The position numbers and the translations under genes were made by a program. DNA of 64,000 nucleotides from Saccopteryx bilineata (Eukaryota; Chordata; Mammalia; Chiroptera; Emballonuridae). The DNA is taken from positions 26,442,875 to 26,506,874 of the forward strand of contig NC_089495.1 in NCBI RefSeq assembly GCF_036850765.1, read 5' to 3'. Below, one piece after another: positions 45,365 to 56,974 of this stretch; within the stretch, counting starts at the first letter, position 1, and each line of letters opens with the position of its first letter. Under the pieces are notes generated by a model. It had not been told where the DNA came from, did not search any database, and saw nothing but the letters and a program-made list of their open reading frames with translations.

Positions 45365-47300
45365 GTAAGCTTGGTTTTTATCCAACGCAGCGTAGGTTCC
45401 AAACCTACCAACTGTCAAGCACATTAACGATCTAAGTGAATCTTTCTGTGATTATATTGGGGGAGTGGTTGTGATATATAGCATGTTAAAACATATAGAG
45501 TTCTGAGTTCATTCTATGATTTTGATTAAATAGGTATAGAACGAGACCCAGGAACATACACTTTTAATAACCTTCCTAGATTATTCTGAAACACAAAACC
45601 TATACGTGATTTTTTTTAGAACTATCATTTTAGAAGTAAAGATTGTATTTCCTAAGAAATCTGCCTTTTATACTCTTAAAGGATCTTACTACGCCCAGAA
45701 AAGCTTAGATATTTGTATCTGCTGAGGTCATGTATTCTATTTATTGACACGTGGATTGTTCAATGGCTTGACAATCTCAGTAAAATTCATCTTTGTGACC
45801 ACTTCCTGCTTTCTATCACACCTTAGGGATCTGGGGATATACTTTCACTTGCCAATGTTATTCTCTAAGGACAAGGCCCAGAATTAGTTGTCTGAATACA
45901 TTTTACTTCCAGTGGGTATATTCACTTTTTCTGGATAGTAAATTTTTATTGATGCAGTCAAACAATACATTTTTTTCTCTCTATAGTGAAATCATGTTTT
46001 CAGCTTTTATTGACCTGGTAGTCAGTTAAATCCTTTACAACATTTGCATATTTCTCACATGAAATTGTATCATTCAATTTCTCTGTGTATCTGGGAGTCA
46101 GTCCCTTCATGCAGGAGAAAAGCCAAATTCTCAGTGTGTAGTCCCATGTTTTACTGAGCCACACTGATCCCCAGCCATGAGCCACAGCTTCGAAGTCTTA
46201 AATCCCTTTCCTGATTTCCAAAATTAATTCACCATCTTTATAATTTGTATGTCAACAGAAATTCACCACAATACACATGGTTATCCCCTTGCCATTGTTC
46301 ATACTCACTGATCTCATCCAACTCCCAACCTTCCCACCTGCTCAAATCCTTTAGTATCTTCTGAAATCACAGTCACGAGCATACCCTTGTTCTTTTCTCA
46401 GCCCTTGTTTTGAATGGTCTTTTTGTCCTCTAGCTTAACTAAAATGTGGCTGAACTAAAGATACCACATCGCTGTGACCCCTTGAACAGAGACTGCTTTT
46501 CTTGTACGCGCCACATAACTCAAGTGTCCTTCTTATTTTCTATCGCTACTTGGAAACCACTTCTATCTCCTTAAGAAGACTTAGCCTTTTCAGGTTCAAT
46601 GCATCGGACTTTTTTTACCTCTTACTTCCATGGCTGTCATCTAGTTACAACTTGTTTGCTTCCTCCACCCAACCCCTGCCCCTCAATTCATAAAACATCT
46701 AAGTCTTCTCTCCTCCGTAGTTATGAATTTTGAAATTTCCTCATGCAAATAGATAAGACATTTAACTGCTAGATTCTTAGACACTTTATCTACTTGTTTT
46801 CCACAATATTTTTTTCAATCCCTCTTGGCACCAAATCAAATAGCATTACCTATAACTACACTACCCCCAAAATGTTAGTTTCAAACATTTTCATAATCTC
46901 TGATTATAAGCATCTCTTCTTCTAACTCACTCTAATATTTTTGTTCCAATAATTCTTCAAACTCATGAAAACCTGCAATCTATTTATCCAAACATCTTTT
47001 CACTATCCATCAGTTGCTCCAGGTCCTCACTCTCCCTAGAAACCTGGAGTTTTATTCCAGCCCTGTGTTTTTGCAAACTAACCAGTTTTCTATCCTCTTT
47101 TGTCTGACATTTACTCACCTGATTAGACATGTCCCCAATCTTGATTAGTTCCACTATTCTGTTATTTTGCACCTAGGAATGAGTAGCTTGATAATCAAAG
47201 AAAATTCACTAATTAAATTTTGTTTAAGTTTATGTTTATAAGCATCAAAAGTAATCTTAACACTGAGAGACAGTCCTGCTAAACTTTCCTATTCAATTTA
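45365..47300. other. no recognised gene; possibly distant L2 sequence in the right half
   Basis: 45365-46250 shows nothing recognised. 46250-47300 is C- and T-rich in a way similar to the L2 region that follows, but I cannot align it by eye. Confidence 0.35.
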
Positions 47301-48930
47301 CTTAGCTACTTTCTGAAGTGACAGTTTCATGTCTTTTTTTCTCAAATCTTTAATACCCACTCCTCTCCTACTGTCTTAGCTGATGATCTTGTACACAACT
47401 AGTGGAATCTGATGAAAATTAATTCATCTTGACCAAAAATCCATTGCCTTACTCTATTGTTTCCTGTATAGTTTTTCTTGTTACAGTAAAAATAATGTTT
47501 ACTTAAGGCCAAGTTAATTTGTGCCACAAATATCATCTACCATCTTAATTTCTACAATTGAACCCCTCTTCTCCCAAATCATCAAATTTCCACTCTTGAC
47601 TAGTTCTTTTAAAACATCTTTAAAAATATTGTCCCTTACCCTATATAGCCTTAAAGTTATGAAACTACTTCTCTGCTTCTAATTATGGGGAAAAATCATG
47701 AAAGTACTTCCTCATATTTGTGTTCTCCATTCATTTGCCCCACATATTATTTCCTCCCATTCCAGTTGGACTTTAGGGTTTATCACTCTATGTAAAGAGT
47801 TCTCAATAAGGTAATAATTAACCTGTATCTTCTCACAGCCAATGGCTAGCTTTCCTTCATATTACTGGTTCTCTCTATAGTATTTAACATGATTAACAAT
47901 GCCAACCATACTGACACACATCTATGTTTTGTGTCTAGGACATAATTTTTCTCTTACTTCACTAACTTTGCTACTTTGATCTTTTTTTTTTGTAGCTCCA
48001 TGTTATCAGTAGATTGCTAATTATAGGATGACCTAGGCCTCTGGCCTCTGCTTTTAGCCATCTGATCCTCTTTTCTATACTCTCTCATTATGTGATTGCA
48101 ACCAATACCATTGTCTCAAATACTATTTATATTCTGCTGAACTTTTAAAATATCTCCATTCAAACATCTCATCAGTACTCATCTAATATTGCCAGCATAG
48201 CCAAATAATCATAACTAGAATATTTAATAAGCATTTCAAATTGAAGATGGCTAAAGCAGAACTATCAATTATAATCCTCCACCTCAGCCCACGCTATCCT
48301 AGTCTATTAGATAAGTTCTGTCAGCTCTACTGCCAAAATATAACTAAAATTCAACAACTCCTCATTTCTACTGCTATACAGAGTCTCAGAAACCATCATC
48401 TTTATGGAACACTCATCTTTCTATAGACCATTCTCCACAAAGAACCATAGCATGATTTTCAAAAGTAAATCAAAGCATCACCTTAGCATAAAACCCAGCA
48501 ATGGCTTTTCATTATGTCTAGAATAAAAGTTTACTGTGACCTACAAGGTCTTACATGATCTGTCCTCTGTCTGTGTGTACAAATTCATTCTGTCCATTGT
48601 TTATGATACCATATCCACACTGACATACTTTCTGTTTCTGTGCATACCAAGGTCTTTCCCATCTCAGAGCTGTTATGCCTGCTGTTTCTTCTACTTTGAC
48701 CATCTTTTTCCCTGTATATTTTTATATACTTGTCTGCACCTTATTCAGGACCCCATACAAATACTATTTCCTCATCCAAGGTCTTTCCTGATCATTTTAG
48801 CCAAAAAGATCCTCTCAGTCTCTTCTTACCAAATTATCTTATTTTATCCATTTATTAACCTAATCAGTTTCAGATTTGTATTTTGTTCTAGGTGTTGGTC
48901 ACATTTGCCACCCACATACGCCACTGACAT
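47300..48930 (+). mobile_element. L2 (LINE-2, CR1 clade) fragment including reverse-transcriptase region
   Basis: Diverged L2 on the plus strand. Landmarks are 'GGCTAGCTTTCC...ACTGGTTCTCTCTATAG', a stretch with '...GCAACCAATACCATTGTCTCAAATACTATTTATATTCTGC' at the site of the RT palm segment, 'AATAAGCATTTCAAATTGAAGATGGCTAAAGCAGAACTATC', 'GTTCTGTCAGCTCTACTGCCAAAATATA' and, in the 3' part, 'AAACCCAGCAATGGCTTTTCATT...TGACCTACAAGGTCTTACATGATCTG'. All frames are broken. The L2 assignment is from memory of the consensus order. Confidence 0.65.
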
Positions 48931-51439
48931 ATAAGTTTTTGTAAATTTTTAAAAAATGAGATCAGTGTGTTTAAGATCTAGATCTCCCACTTTTTTGTTG
49001 TGTAACCTTAACAGTTCATTTAATGCCTCTGTGTCAGTTTTATCATTTGTAATAATTGAGATGTTTTCTAGTTCATACTTTCTACCTTAAATAGTTTCTC
49101 AGATAAATTTTAAATAAAATGAAACAGTTAACATCTATCCCCTCCCCTTTCTGATATTGAGAATTACTTGGGGTTTCTGTCAAACATGCAGATTACAAAG
49201 ATTTACCCTGAGGAAGTCTGATTCAGTAGATTCTCTTTGGTGACCAGAATTTATGTTTTCAACAAATAACCAAGATTTGTTTTACTCTAAGTCAAATTGG
49301 GAAGATACTGAAGTGATCGTACTATGTAATAGTGATGTTAATTTAGTCAACATCATAAGACTAATAAAGTCCTGGGTCAAACAAACCAGTCCAAAGGAAG
49401 GAGCTGGAGATATTCCTTTTTCCATCTGGTCTTCATTTGTGTGAGGAAGATAGTAGTATTTAGTTATTCTTATTAGAGGACAGAGATGCAGAAACTTATT
49501 TTGTTTCTGTCTATTTATTTATCTCTCTACCTTCTTATGCACCTACCTACATACCTACCCACCTAGCATCTACTTCTTTATTTTCACTGTGCATTAGCTA
49601 TGCAAACTTGGTCTTGAATCATAATTCTATTCATCATAGGCTGATATATTATTATCCTATATAATAAACTTCAATATGGTGGAGAAAGAGAAAGGGGAGA
49701 GAAAAAAGAAGGGACCAGGAGCAAGTCATAGCATAGTTTTAGGCAGTTATAAGTATGTCAACATTGTAATTATCCAAATTAAAAGCAACATTTTCTCATA
49801 TACTATGTTTATAAAAATAAAACTGCAAAGATACCACTTTAATATTTTCATATAAGACAGATATTTAAACCTTGTGGGCTATTAACTTTATTGGCATGTG
49901 TTTGGTTAAAACTGAATTGATAAAAAAAAATTGAGATCTATTTTCTTTTTTAAATCAGCCACAATTTATTAGCTCTATTTCTTTTGTGTCTCCAAATTTC
50001 TAAAACGGACAGAATATTTTTGCTGATTAAGTTTTTAATTTCAGTTTACTGAGTTGCAAAGTAATACATATGTAATTTATTACCAGCAAGAGATCAGGTA
50101 AAATTTAGTGAACTATAGTGAAGTACTAATAATATTTTCTTTCCTTTTTTAACACTGAGTTCACCTTTAAGTACCTAAAAAGCACTTCCAAGAGCGTTTT
50201 CTAAGTTTATATACATAGCATCTGTGGTACTCAAATCTACTTCCTTTTGATTGTGGTTCTAAACGTAGTTTTTCTGTGTGCAAAAGAGTTCAGTTCCCTT
50301 AGCAACCATTTATGAATGAGTTGTTACCAGAAACTATTAATACTTAACTTCATATAACAGATCTAGTAGTTTATATATTTTGCATATCAAAATGTCTAAA
50401 TAACTATATATGACTAATTGTTTCATTCACCCATAATTCAGTAAGATCCAACTCTTATCTCAAGGCGTTAAAAGTCTATTAGGAATAACTAAATATCAAG
50501 ATAATATGCTATAAGTATTTGTAAGTAATAGTTATTATATGAAAGGTTCAAATAAAAAACTATGGGATTTTGAGGCCAGTGAGACCACATCTGGGTATGT
50601 TTATTTGTACACAAAAATTTATATATAAGTGTAAATTTTCAAAAATAAAAATAAATAAATAACCAAATTATCTTCCAACATCCCTCACCTGTAAGACATC
50701 AGCAGCTGTCAAACTCTTTCTTCTTCCCTTTTTCTCTCTTTCTGAATAATTTGTTCCTCTTATGAAGAGTGCAACATTGACAAATAAATGATAAAAATAG
50801 TGATGGAATAAATATTTTTACCCGTTTAGAAGTATTTATGCTTTAAAAAAGCATCACATTAAGAGGAAACCTTAAGAATGCCCTAACAGTGGTAGCATTT
50901 TAGACGTCATTGTATCTGAGTAGAGAATGTTTTGAAGTGAGAAGGTGAGCTGTCTATCTGACTTTTCTTGAAACATGACGGAGGACACTGACAACTGTTT
51001 CTTGGTACATATAACCATGTATAACCATGGTCCTTTGAAACAGACTGAGCAGGACAGGGGAGGGACGTTGAGGCAGACAGACTATATTTATAGAACTATT
51101 TGTGGAACTAGTCTTGTAGTACCCTTCTGATCTGATATTGACCACAACTTTTCTAACCCTCAGTTGATTCTTCTGCTTTCTAGGTAAGTGTTATGTTGGA
51201 ACACACTACAGGGCATGGAACTCTTTTGCTTTCATTTATTGGACCATTTTCTATGTAGTTTCTCAACCCAGTGGTGACTTGGTAATAATTGTTCTTTGGT
51301 ATGACTCAAAATTTAGTGTTCAATATTAGAAACTTATATCCTGGCAAAGCTCAGCTTTTGGTTCATAATCTCATCTTCACTTGGTTCCAGAATAAAGTTT
51401 TAGAAGACATTTATGAGCCTCAGTTGTTTATCATTTGCT
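48931..51439. other. no recognised gene; possible hAT/MER fragment at 49130-49260
   Basis: AT-rich. The part at about 49155-49250 ('GAATTACTTGGGGTTTCTGTC ... GTCTGATTCAGTAGATTC ... GAATTTATG') resembles an old Charlie-type MER element. The remainder, including 49900-51400, shows no known family. Short frames are not supported as genes. Confidence 0.4.
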
Positions 51440-51463
51440 TTTTTCACTATTATATTATTTTTT

Positions 51464-51530
51464 ATTTAGAAATTACATTTAATGGGATGACATTGGTCAA
51501 TGAGAATACATAGATTTCAGATTTGTAGGT
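51464..51530 (-). mobile_element. L1 3'-end fragment, minus strand
   Basis: 'TTTAGAAATTACATTTAATGGGATGACATTGGTCAATGAGAATACATAGATTTCAGA' matches the antisense of a laurasiatherian L1 3' end with the 'GGGGTGACATTGGTTAATA' motif. Diverged and short. Confidence 0.55.
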
Positions 51531-51612
51531 GGAAGGTGGATCCTGGTCAGGCACATGTGGGAGTCTGCCTCACTATCTCCCCTCTTCTTACCTTAAAAAA
51601 TGTGCAAAAAAA
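51531..51612 (+). mobile_element. 3' fragment of a type B SINE
   Basis: 'GGTGGATCCTGGTCAGGCAC' and the following 'GGGAGTCTGCCTCACTATCTCCC' match the last ~80 bp of the type B SINE; the 5' tRNA part is absent. Confidence 0.7.
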
Positions 51613-51960
51613 CTCTTTAAAATCAACAATAACAAAGCAAACAACCCAATTAAAAAAATCTTACCAGATACCTTACCAAAGAATATATACAGATGGCAAA
51701 TAAGCATATGAAAAGGCAATTGAAATAATCTGTCATCAGGGATATGCAAATTAAAACAACAGTGAGACATCACTATACACTTGTTAAAATGGCCAAAATA
51801 AAAACAAAGATAACACCAAATGTTGTACCTATCAGGTGGAGCTACTGACAGTAGGGGGGAGGCTATGCATGTGTGGGAGAAGGGAATGCATGGGAAATCT
51901 CTATACTTTCCTCTCAATTTTGCTGTGCACCTAAAACTACTCTGAGAGATAAAATCTATA
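51613..51960 (+). mobile_element. L1 ORF2 C-terminal fragment
   Basis: Diverged L1 sequence: 'CAACAATAACAAAGCAAACAACCCAATTAAAAAAATC', 'ATGGCAAATAAGCATATGAAAAGGC', 'AGGGATATGCAAATTAAAACAACAGTGAGACATCAC' align with the ORF2 region before the Cys-rich motif. Frames are broken. Confidence 0.75.
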
Positions 51961-52740
51961 AAATGATCTTTTGGAAGAAAGATTCCATACAACAAAACTG
52001 ATGTTTATTTCACTTAAATTTATACGACTCCAGATTTTTTGGCTCCTAAGTAAAGAATGAGTATCAATTCTGGTTTTTCACCTAACAGTAATGAGGCATA
52101 GAAGTGGCTCACAGAGAATGCATAAGCTGCATTCATTTAGTATCAGTATAGGGTTGAGCCCACTACTAACTACATCTGGAGCCCAGGTAGATTTTCAGAA
52201 CTACTTAACATGTTCCAAAGCGATCAACAGGCAATGTGGATGTGTCATATCATTAAACCACACATAAACCCTGGATTATTCTTTGGCAAACACTATCACA
52301 TCAAGTTTTCTAAAACAGATGAAGAAATCTTATCATTAGAATTCCAAAATATAAGTTGTTTTCCAAATTCTTCTTGCATTACCCTTGCAGCTTCAATTGT
52401 GTTCAAAACAACTGCTTTTTTAGTTCTTAATCTTCTTATCACGGTTTTTAAATAGTATAGCTTATATCTGAAAGGGCTTTGCCATGTATATATAATGAAT
52501 TCCTTTAATGAAGTCGAGATGTTTTCAATCAACCTGAAAACACCTTGACATACCGTTGTGACTGCATTATAACAAGATCCCATGGATCTTGTTCACTTCC
52601 AGTTTAGCATAAGATGAGAGGTGTACTCGTTATTATTCCAACTTATTGATTTAAAAAACAAACATTTATTATAGTGCAATTTTTTTTTTTGAGCCAAGGT
52701 TTAGGAATGGCTGTGTGATTCTGGCTGAGAGTCTTCTATT
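51961..52740. other. no recognised gene or element
   Basis: Overlapping short frames on both strands at 52210-52583 are not supported by homology. Confidence 0.45.
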
Positions 52741-52754
52741 AGATTTTACTCAAG

Positions 52755-53142
52755 GCCCTGGCCGGTTGGCTCAGCGGTAGAGCGTCGGCCTGGCGTGTGG
52801 GGGACCCGGGTTCGATTCCCGGCCAGGGCACATAGGAGAAGCGCCCATTTGCTTCTCCACCCCCCCTTCCTCTCTGTCTCTCTCTTCCCCTCCTGCAGCC
52901 AAGGCTTCATTGTAGCAAAGATGGCCCGGGCGCTGGGGATGGCTCCTTGGCCTCTGCCCCAGGCGCTAGAGTGGCTCTGGTCACGGCAGAGCGATGCCCC
53001 GGAGGGGCAGAGCATCGCCCCCTGGTGGGCAGAGCTTTGCCCCTGGTGGGCGTGCCGGGTGGATCCCGGTCGGGCACATGCGGGAGTCTGTCTGACTGTC
53101 TCTCCCCGTTTCCAGCTTCAGAAAAATACAAAAAAAAAAAAA
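52755..53142 (+). mobile_element. tRNA-derived SINE, type B, near-consensus copy
   Basis: Head GCCCTGGCCGGTTGGCTCAG with A-box-like TGGCTCAGCGG and B box GGTTCGATTCC (52809-52819), GC-rich body with two GCAGAGC-CCCCTGGTGGGC units, end TTTCCAGCTTCAGAAAAATA and an A-tail. A perfect 14-bp duplication AGATTTTACTCAAG (52741-52754 and 53143-53156) shows a recent insertion. Confidence 0.95.
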
Positions 53143-53214
53143 AGATTTTACTCAAGAATTTGGCTAAAGATACAGTAATCTGAGGATTTTATTGGGGTTG
53201 AAATATTCATTTCC

Positions 53215-53525
53215 AGTATGGCTTACTCAATGGTTGTTGACAGGTGGCTTCAGTTCCTTGCTACATGGGTCTTTCCATAGAAGTACTTGAGCGTTGTCAC
53301 AATATGGTAGCTGGCTTTCTTTAGAGTGACAGAGTAGAGAGCGAGGCAGAAGCTATTATGGCTTTTATGATTCAGCCTCAGAAATCATATATTATCATTT
53401 TTTCAATATACTAGTGGTTATATGGGTTGGATTTATTCATTATAGAAATGGCTACACAAGACTATGAACACCTGGGGGTTGATATCATTGGGGTCATCTT
53501 GGAGACTGGCTGCTACAATAAGGTA
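53215..53525. mobile_element. old L1ME-type 3' UTR fragment
   Basis: Diverged but with a known order: 'GGTAGCTGGCTTTCTTTAGAGTGA...GAGAGCGAGGCAGAAGC', 'CTTTTATGATTCAGCCTCAGAAATCATAT', 'GGCTACACAAGACTATGAACACCTGGGGG...CATTGGGGTCATCTTGGAGACTGGCTGCTACA'. Family memory supports an old L1M 3' part; orientation not resolved. Confidence 0.55.
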
Positions 53526-53792
53526 TTCATATATAGAGACGGAATACCAAACTGAGATCCTCACTTAATGCCCCAAAAAAGAAAGCACATGGATAATAGC
53601 TAAGATAAAACTTTTACCTACATTTACTTAATTAATCATCATGGTTACTTTTTTGGTAGAAGCTTAATTTTACAGAAAAGAAGCTGAGATTTTTAAAGAC
53701 TTTAGTAACTTACTTATTCAATATTACACAACTATTAAACTGCAAGACAAAATTTTGAACACAGGGCAATGTTTGATCCACTTTTAATTTCT

Positions 53793-54196
53793 TTTTTTTT
53801 TTTAATTTTTTTTTTCATTTTTCTGAAGCTGGAAACAGAGAGCGACAGTCAGACAGATTCCCGCATGCGCCCGACCGGGATCCACCCGGCACGCCCACCA
53901 GGGGAGACGCTCTGCCCACCAGGGGGCGATGCTCTGCCCCTCCTGGGTGTCGCCATGTTGTGATCAGAGCCACTCTAGCGCCTGAGGCAGAGGCCACAGA
54001 GCCATCCCCAGCGCCCGGGCCATCTTTGCTCCAATGGAGCTTCGGCTGCGGGAGGGGAAGAGAGAGACAGAGAGGAAAGCACGGCGGAGGGGTAGAGAAG
54101 CAAATGGGCGCTTCTCCTGTGTGCCCTGGCCGGGAATCGAACCCGGGTCCTCCACTCGGTAGGCTGACGCTCTACCGCTGAGCCAACCGGCCAGGG
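53793..54196 (-). mobile_element. tRNA-derived SINE, type B, minus strand
   Basis: Read on the minus strand it starts GCCCTGGCCGGTTGGCTCAG, with B box GGTTCGATTCC, the GC-rich body with two GCAGAGC-GGTGGGC units and an A-tail (T-runs at 53793-53818 on plus). A perfect 15-bp duplication CCACTTTTAATTTCT flanks it (53778-53792 and 54197-54211). It lies 650 bp from another type B copy in the opposite orientation. Confidence 0.95.
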
Positions 54197-54211
54197 CCAC
54201 TTTTAATTTCT

Positions 54212-55849
54212 ATAGAATGATATACAACATTCTTTTCATCTTTCCTGATAGGACAATGTTCATAAGCATATGCATCTTTATCATAGTGGTTATTTATTCC
54301 TAAGTCAGGCTACAAATTATTATCAATATTATGTCATCTAGATGTATTATTACCCCTCCTCCCACAATTTCTTTTCCATAGATTCTTTAGTTGGTAAGGT
54401 AGCTCTGTGGTTGAGAATCACTGTGTAGAGTATTTAGTTTTCAATGGGAAAAATATATCTTATTTGCCATCAGTAAAACATAAACTTTAATGTCATTTTA
54501 CATATGCTTATAGTTCTATAGTGATTGTGATTAGCGTACTTCCTGTAAATCTCTCATCTGAGCAGCAGCTTTGTCTTGTAGAGGAAAAAGGACATTTTAT
54601 CTTCTACTCATGAGGCTTGGTGGCAGCTTTTGTTCTTCCAGATACAGATTCCCTTCAAGAATAAATGTGTATAATAATTGCAATTTTTATTCCCACCACA
54701 TATCTTAAGGCACAGATCCCTGAGATATGTTCTGCCTTAGCATCGATTCATAACTTCTGTTAATGCCTATCATTACCATTTGGTGCACAGATTTCACCTC
54801 CAGTTAAAACACTGTACCTACTGCCAAAAAGATAGAATGGTAGAGTTAGCTACTCAAGCGAGGATGCTAGACTCGTTTCAACAACAACAACAAAAAAAAA
54901 AAAAAGAAAAAGAAAATAAATCTAAGATTTGTGTTGTGCTTTATTTAAGCAGCTGAATAGTAAAGCTTAGAATTTCATGTGCAAGTGTCAGTCTCACAGA
55001 TGCTCAGTGTTTTAGCTTTCTTCCTGCTTCACAAGCTGGATCACAATATATGTCTTTGTCTCTGCTTCATTTCTTATTCTTCTGAAAGTCAGTGGTAATG
55101 CTGAGTTCTGATGATTCCTCCCCTCAAAACAAAATTAGGGTATCTCCTTAAAGTCTTTAAGGCCCTAAATGACAACAAAAAAGGACATTGCTCAAAGATC
55201 ACTGCTAGATTAAAATAGTACTGGGACTGTAACATAACACTGTCAGAATCATTCTCACAGGGAGCACTCTATGTGGCTGAGAGAACAACTTTGAGACGTT
55301 TGAGTTGACGTCATAGTTTGAGTAACATTCTAAAATTCAGGTTTGAGTAATAAGAGATGATCTATCCCCAAGTCACCATTTTAAAAAGCTGGTTAAGTGT
55401 AGGCTGTTAGATGACGTTTTAAAATATGTTTAATCATCTCAGGTATAATAATGATGTTTACCACATAGAAAACTTTTAGTATTTTATGAAGAGATATTGA
55501 AATATATAAGACTAAAATGACCTACTGTCTGTAATTTACTTTAAAATGTATCAGCAGATTTTTAAAAGTGGCAAAATATCAACAATTATTAAATGTAAAT
55601 AATTGATGCCTGAACATTAATTATATTCACCCTACTTCTTTAAAACAAAAAAAAGTAAGAAAAAAATTACTGAATGAGGTTCAAAAATTAGAAAAAGAAA
55701 CATAATATGTCAGAACAACAAGAAGAATGGACGGTGTCCACAGGCAGGTGTGCTCTTTCTCTTTCTTTCCCTAGAGGATCATCCAGGCTCTGTCTAAATA
55801 AATACTGAACAAATATTTAAGGAACACATTTTAAGAGATATTAAATTAA
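54212..55849. other. no recognised gene or element
   Basis: AT-rich single-copy-like sequence; a possible hAT-end remnant (GGTTGAGAATCACTG) at about 54410-54424 and an A-rich tract near 54890-54920. Confidence 0.45.
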
Positions 55850-56190
55850 CCTGACCAGGCGATTGCACAGTGGATAGAGCGTTGGACTGGGTTCAAAACC
55901 CCGAGGTCCTTGGCTTGAGTGTGGGCTCACCAGCTTGAGTGTGCAGTCGCTGTCTTGAGTGTGGGGTCATGTCTATAATGGTCACTGGCTTGAGTCCAAG
56001 GTCACTGGCTTGAGCAAGTGGTCATTTGCTCTGCTGTAGCCACTCCCCACCCCTGCATCCAGGCACATAAGAGAAAGCAATCAATGATAACTGAGGTGCT
56101 GCAACAAAGAATTGATGCTTCTCATCAATCTCCCTTCCTGTCTGCCTATCCCTATCTGTCCCTCTTTCTTTCTCTCTCTCTGTCACAAAA
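55850..56190 (+). mobile_element. tRNA-derived SINE, type A
   Basis: Head CCTGACCAGGCGATTGCACA, shortened first body unit, 'GCTTGAG' repeats, AAGCAATCAATGATAACTGA, CT-rich tail and short A-rich end. The flanks AGAGATATTAAATTA and AGAGAAATTATATTA (about 13 of 15) are the probable target duplication. Confidence 0.88.
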
Positions 56191-56472
56191 ACAAAGAGAA
56201 ATTATATTATGTACCTACCTGGGAACTTGGTCTATACAATAATTCTTCACATATTGTATAGGTCACAGACTCAACCACTGACAGAGAACCTAGACCTATG
56301 AAGTAAAAAGAAGAAAGAAATTCCAACATATGATATAAAACACCATCCCCAATTGTTTGTTTAAATGGAAAGATAATATTTATATATATTTCAAGTATGA
56401 GAAACTCAAAATGTATGAAACCATATTTAAACAGTCCCAAAAGGTACTATTGTCTCACTGAATGTTCACAGT

Positions 56473-56488
56473 AACCACTTAATTTTTT
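56473..56488. repeat. left target-site duplication of a truncated L1
   Basis: AACCACTTAATTTTTT, identical to 56959-56974. Confidence 0.9.
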
Positions 56489-56958
56489 TTTTTTTTTTTA
56501 TAATTTTATTTTTTTAATGGGGTGACATCAATAAATCAGGATACATATATTCAAAGATGACAAGTCCAGGTTATCTTGTCGTTCAATTATGTTGCATACC
56601 CACCACCCAAAGTCAGATTGTCCTCTGTCACCCTCTATCTTGTTTTCTTTGTGGCCCTCCCACCCCCTATCCCTCTCCCATTCCCCCCTTCCCCCCCATA
56701 ACCACCACACTCTTATCAATGTCTCTTAGCTTCACTATTATGTCCCACCTACGTATGGAATAATACAGTTCCTGTTTTTTTCTGATTTACTTATTTCGCT
56801 TCGTATCATGTTATCAAGATCCCACCATTTTGCTGTAAATGTTCCGATGTCATCATTTCTTATGGCTGAGTAGTATTCCATAGTGTATATGTGCCACATC
56901 TTCTTTATCCAGTCATCTATTGATGGGCTTTTTGGTTGTTTCCATGTCCTGGCCACTG
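56489..56958 (-). mobile_element. 5'-truncated young L1, minus strand
   Basis: A 470-bp copy of an L1 3' end on the minus strand: A-tail (T-run at 56483-56499), CCCCATTAAAAAAATAAAAT terminus, G-rich 3' UTR tract and the last part of ORF2 (83-codon frame 56989-56738 ending [10 protein letters not shown]). A perfect 16-bp duplication flanks it. From about 56740 to 56955 it appears identical to the same region of L1-B at 25888-26095. Confidence 0.95.
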
Positions 56959-56974
56959 AACCACTTAATTTTTT
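56959..56974. repeat. right target-site duplication of a truncated L1
   Basis: AACCACTTAATTTTTT, adjoining the truncated end ...GGCCACTG. Confidence 0.9.

Noticed and set aside
46000..46185. 61-codon minus-strand frame, considered as a retrogene fragment
   Set aside because: The protein does not match any family I know, there is no A-tail or target duplication, and it is short.
48536..48934. 132-codon plus frame rich in Cys, Phe and Ser
   Set aside because: It sits in decayed L2 sequence; the T/C-rich composition explains it.
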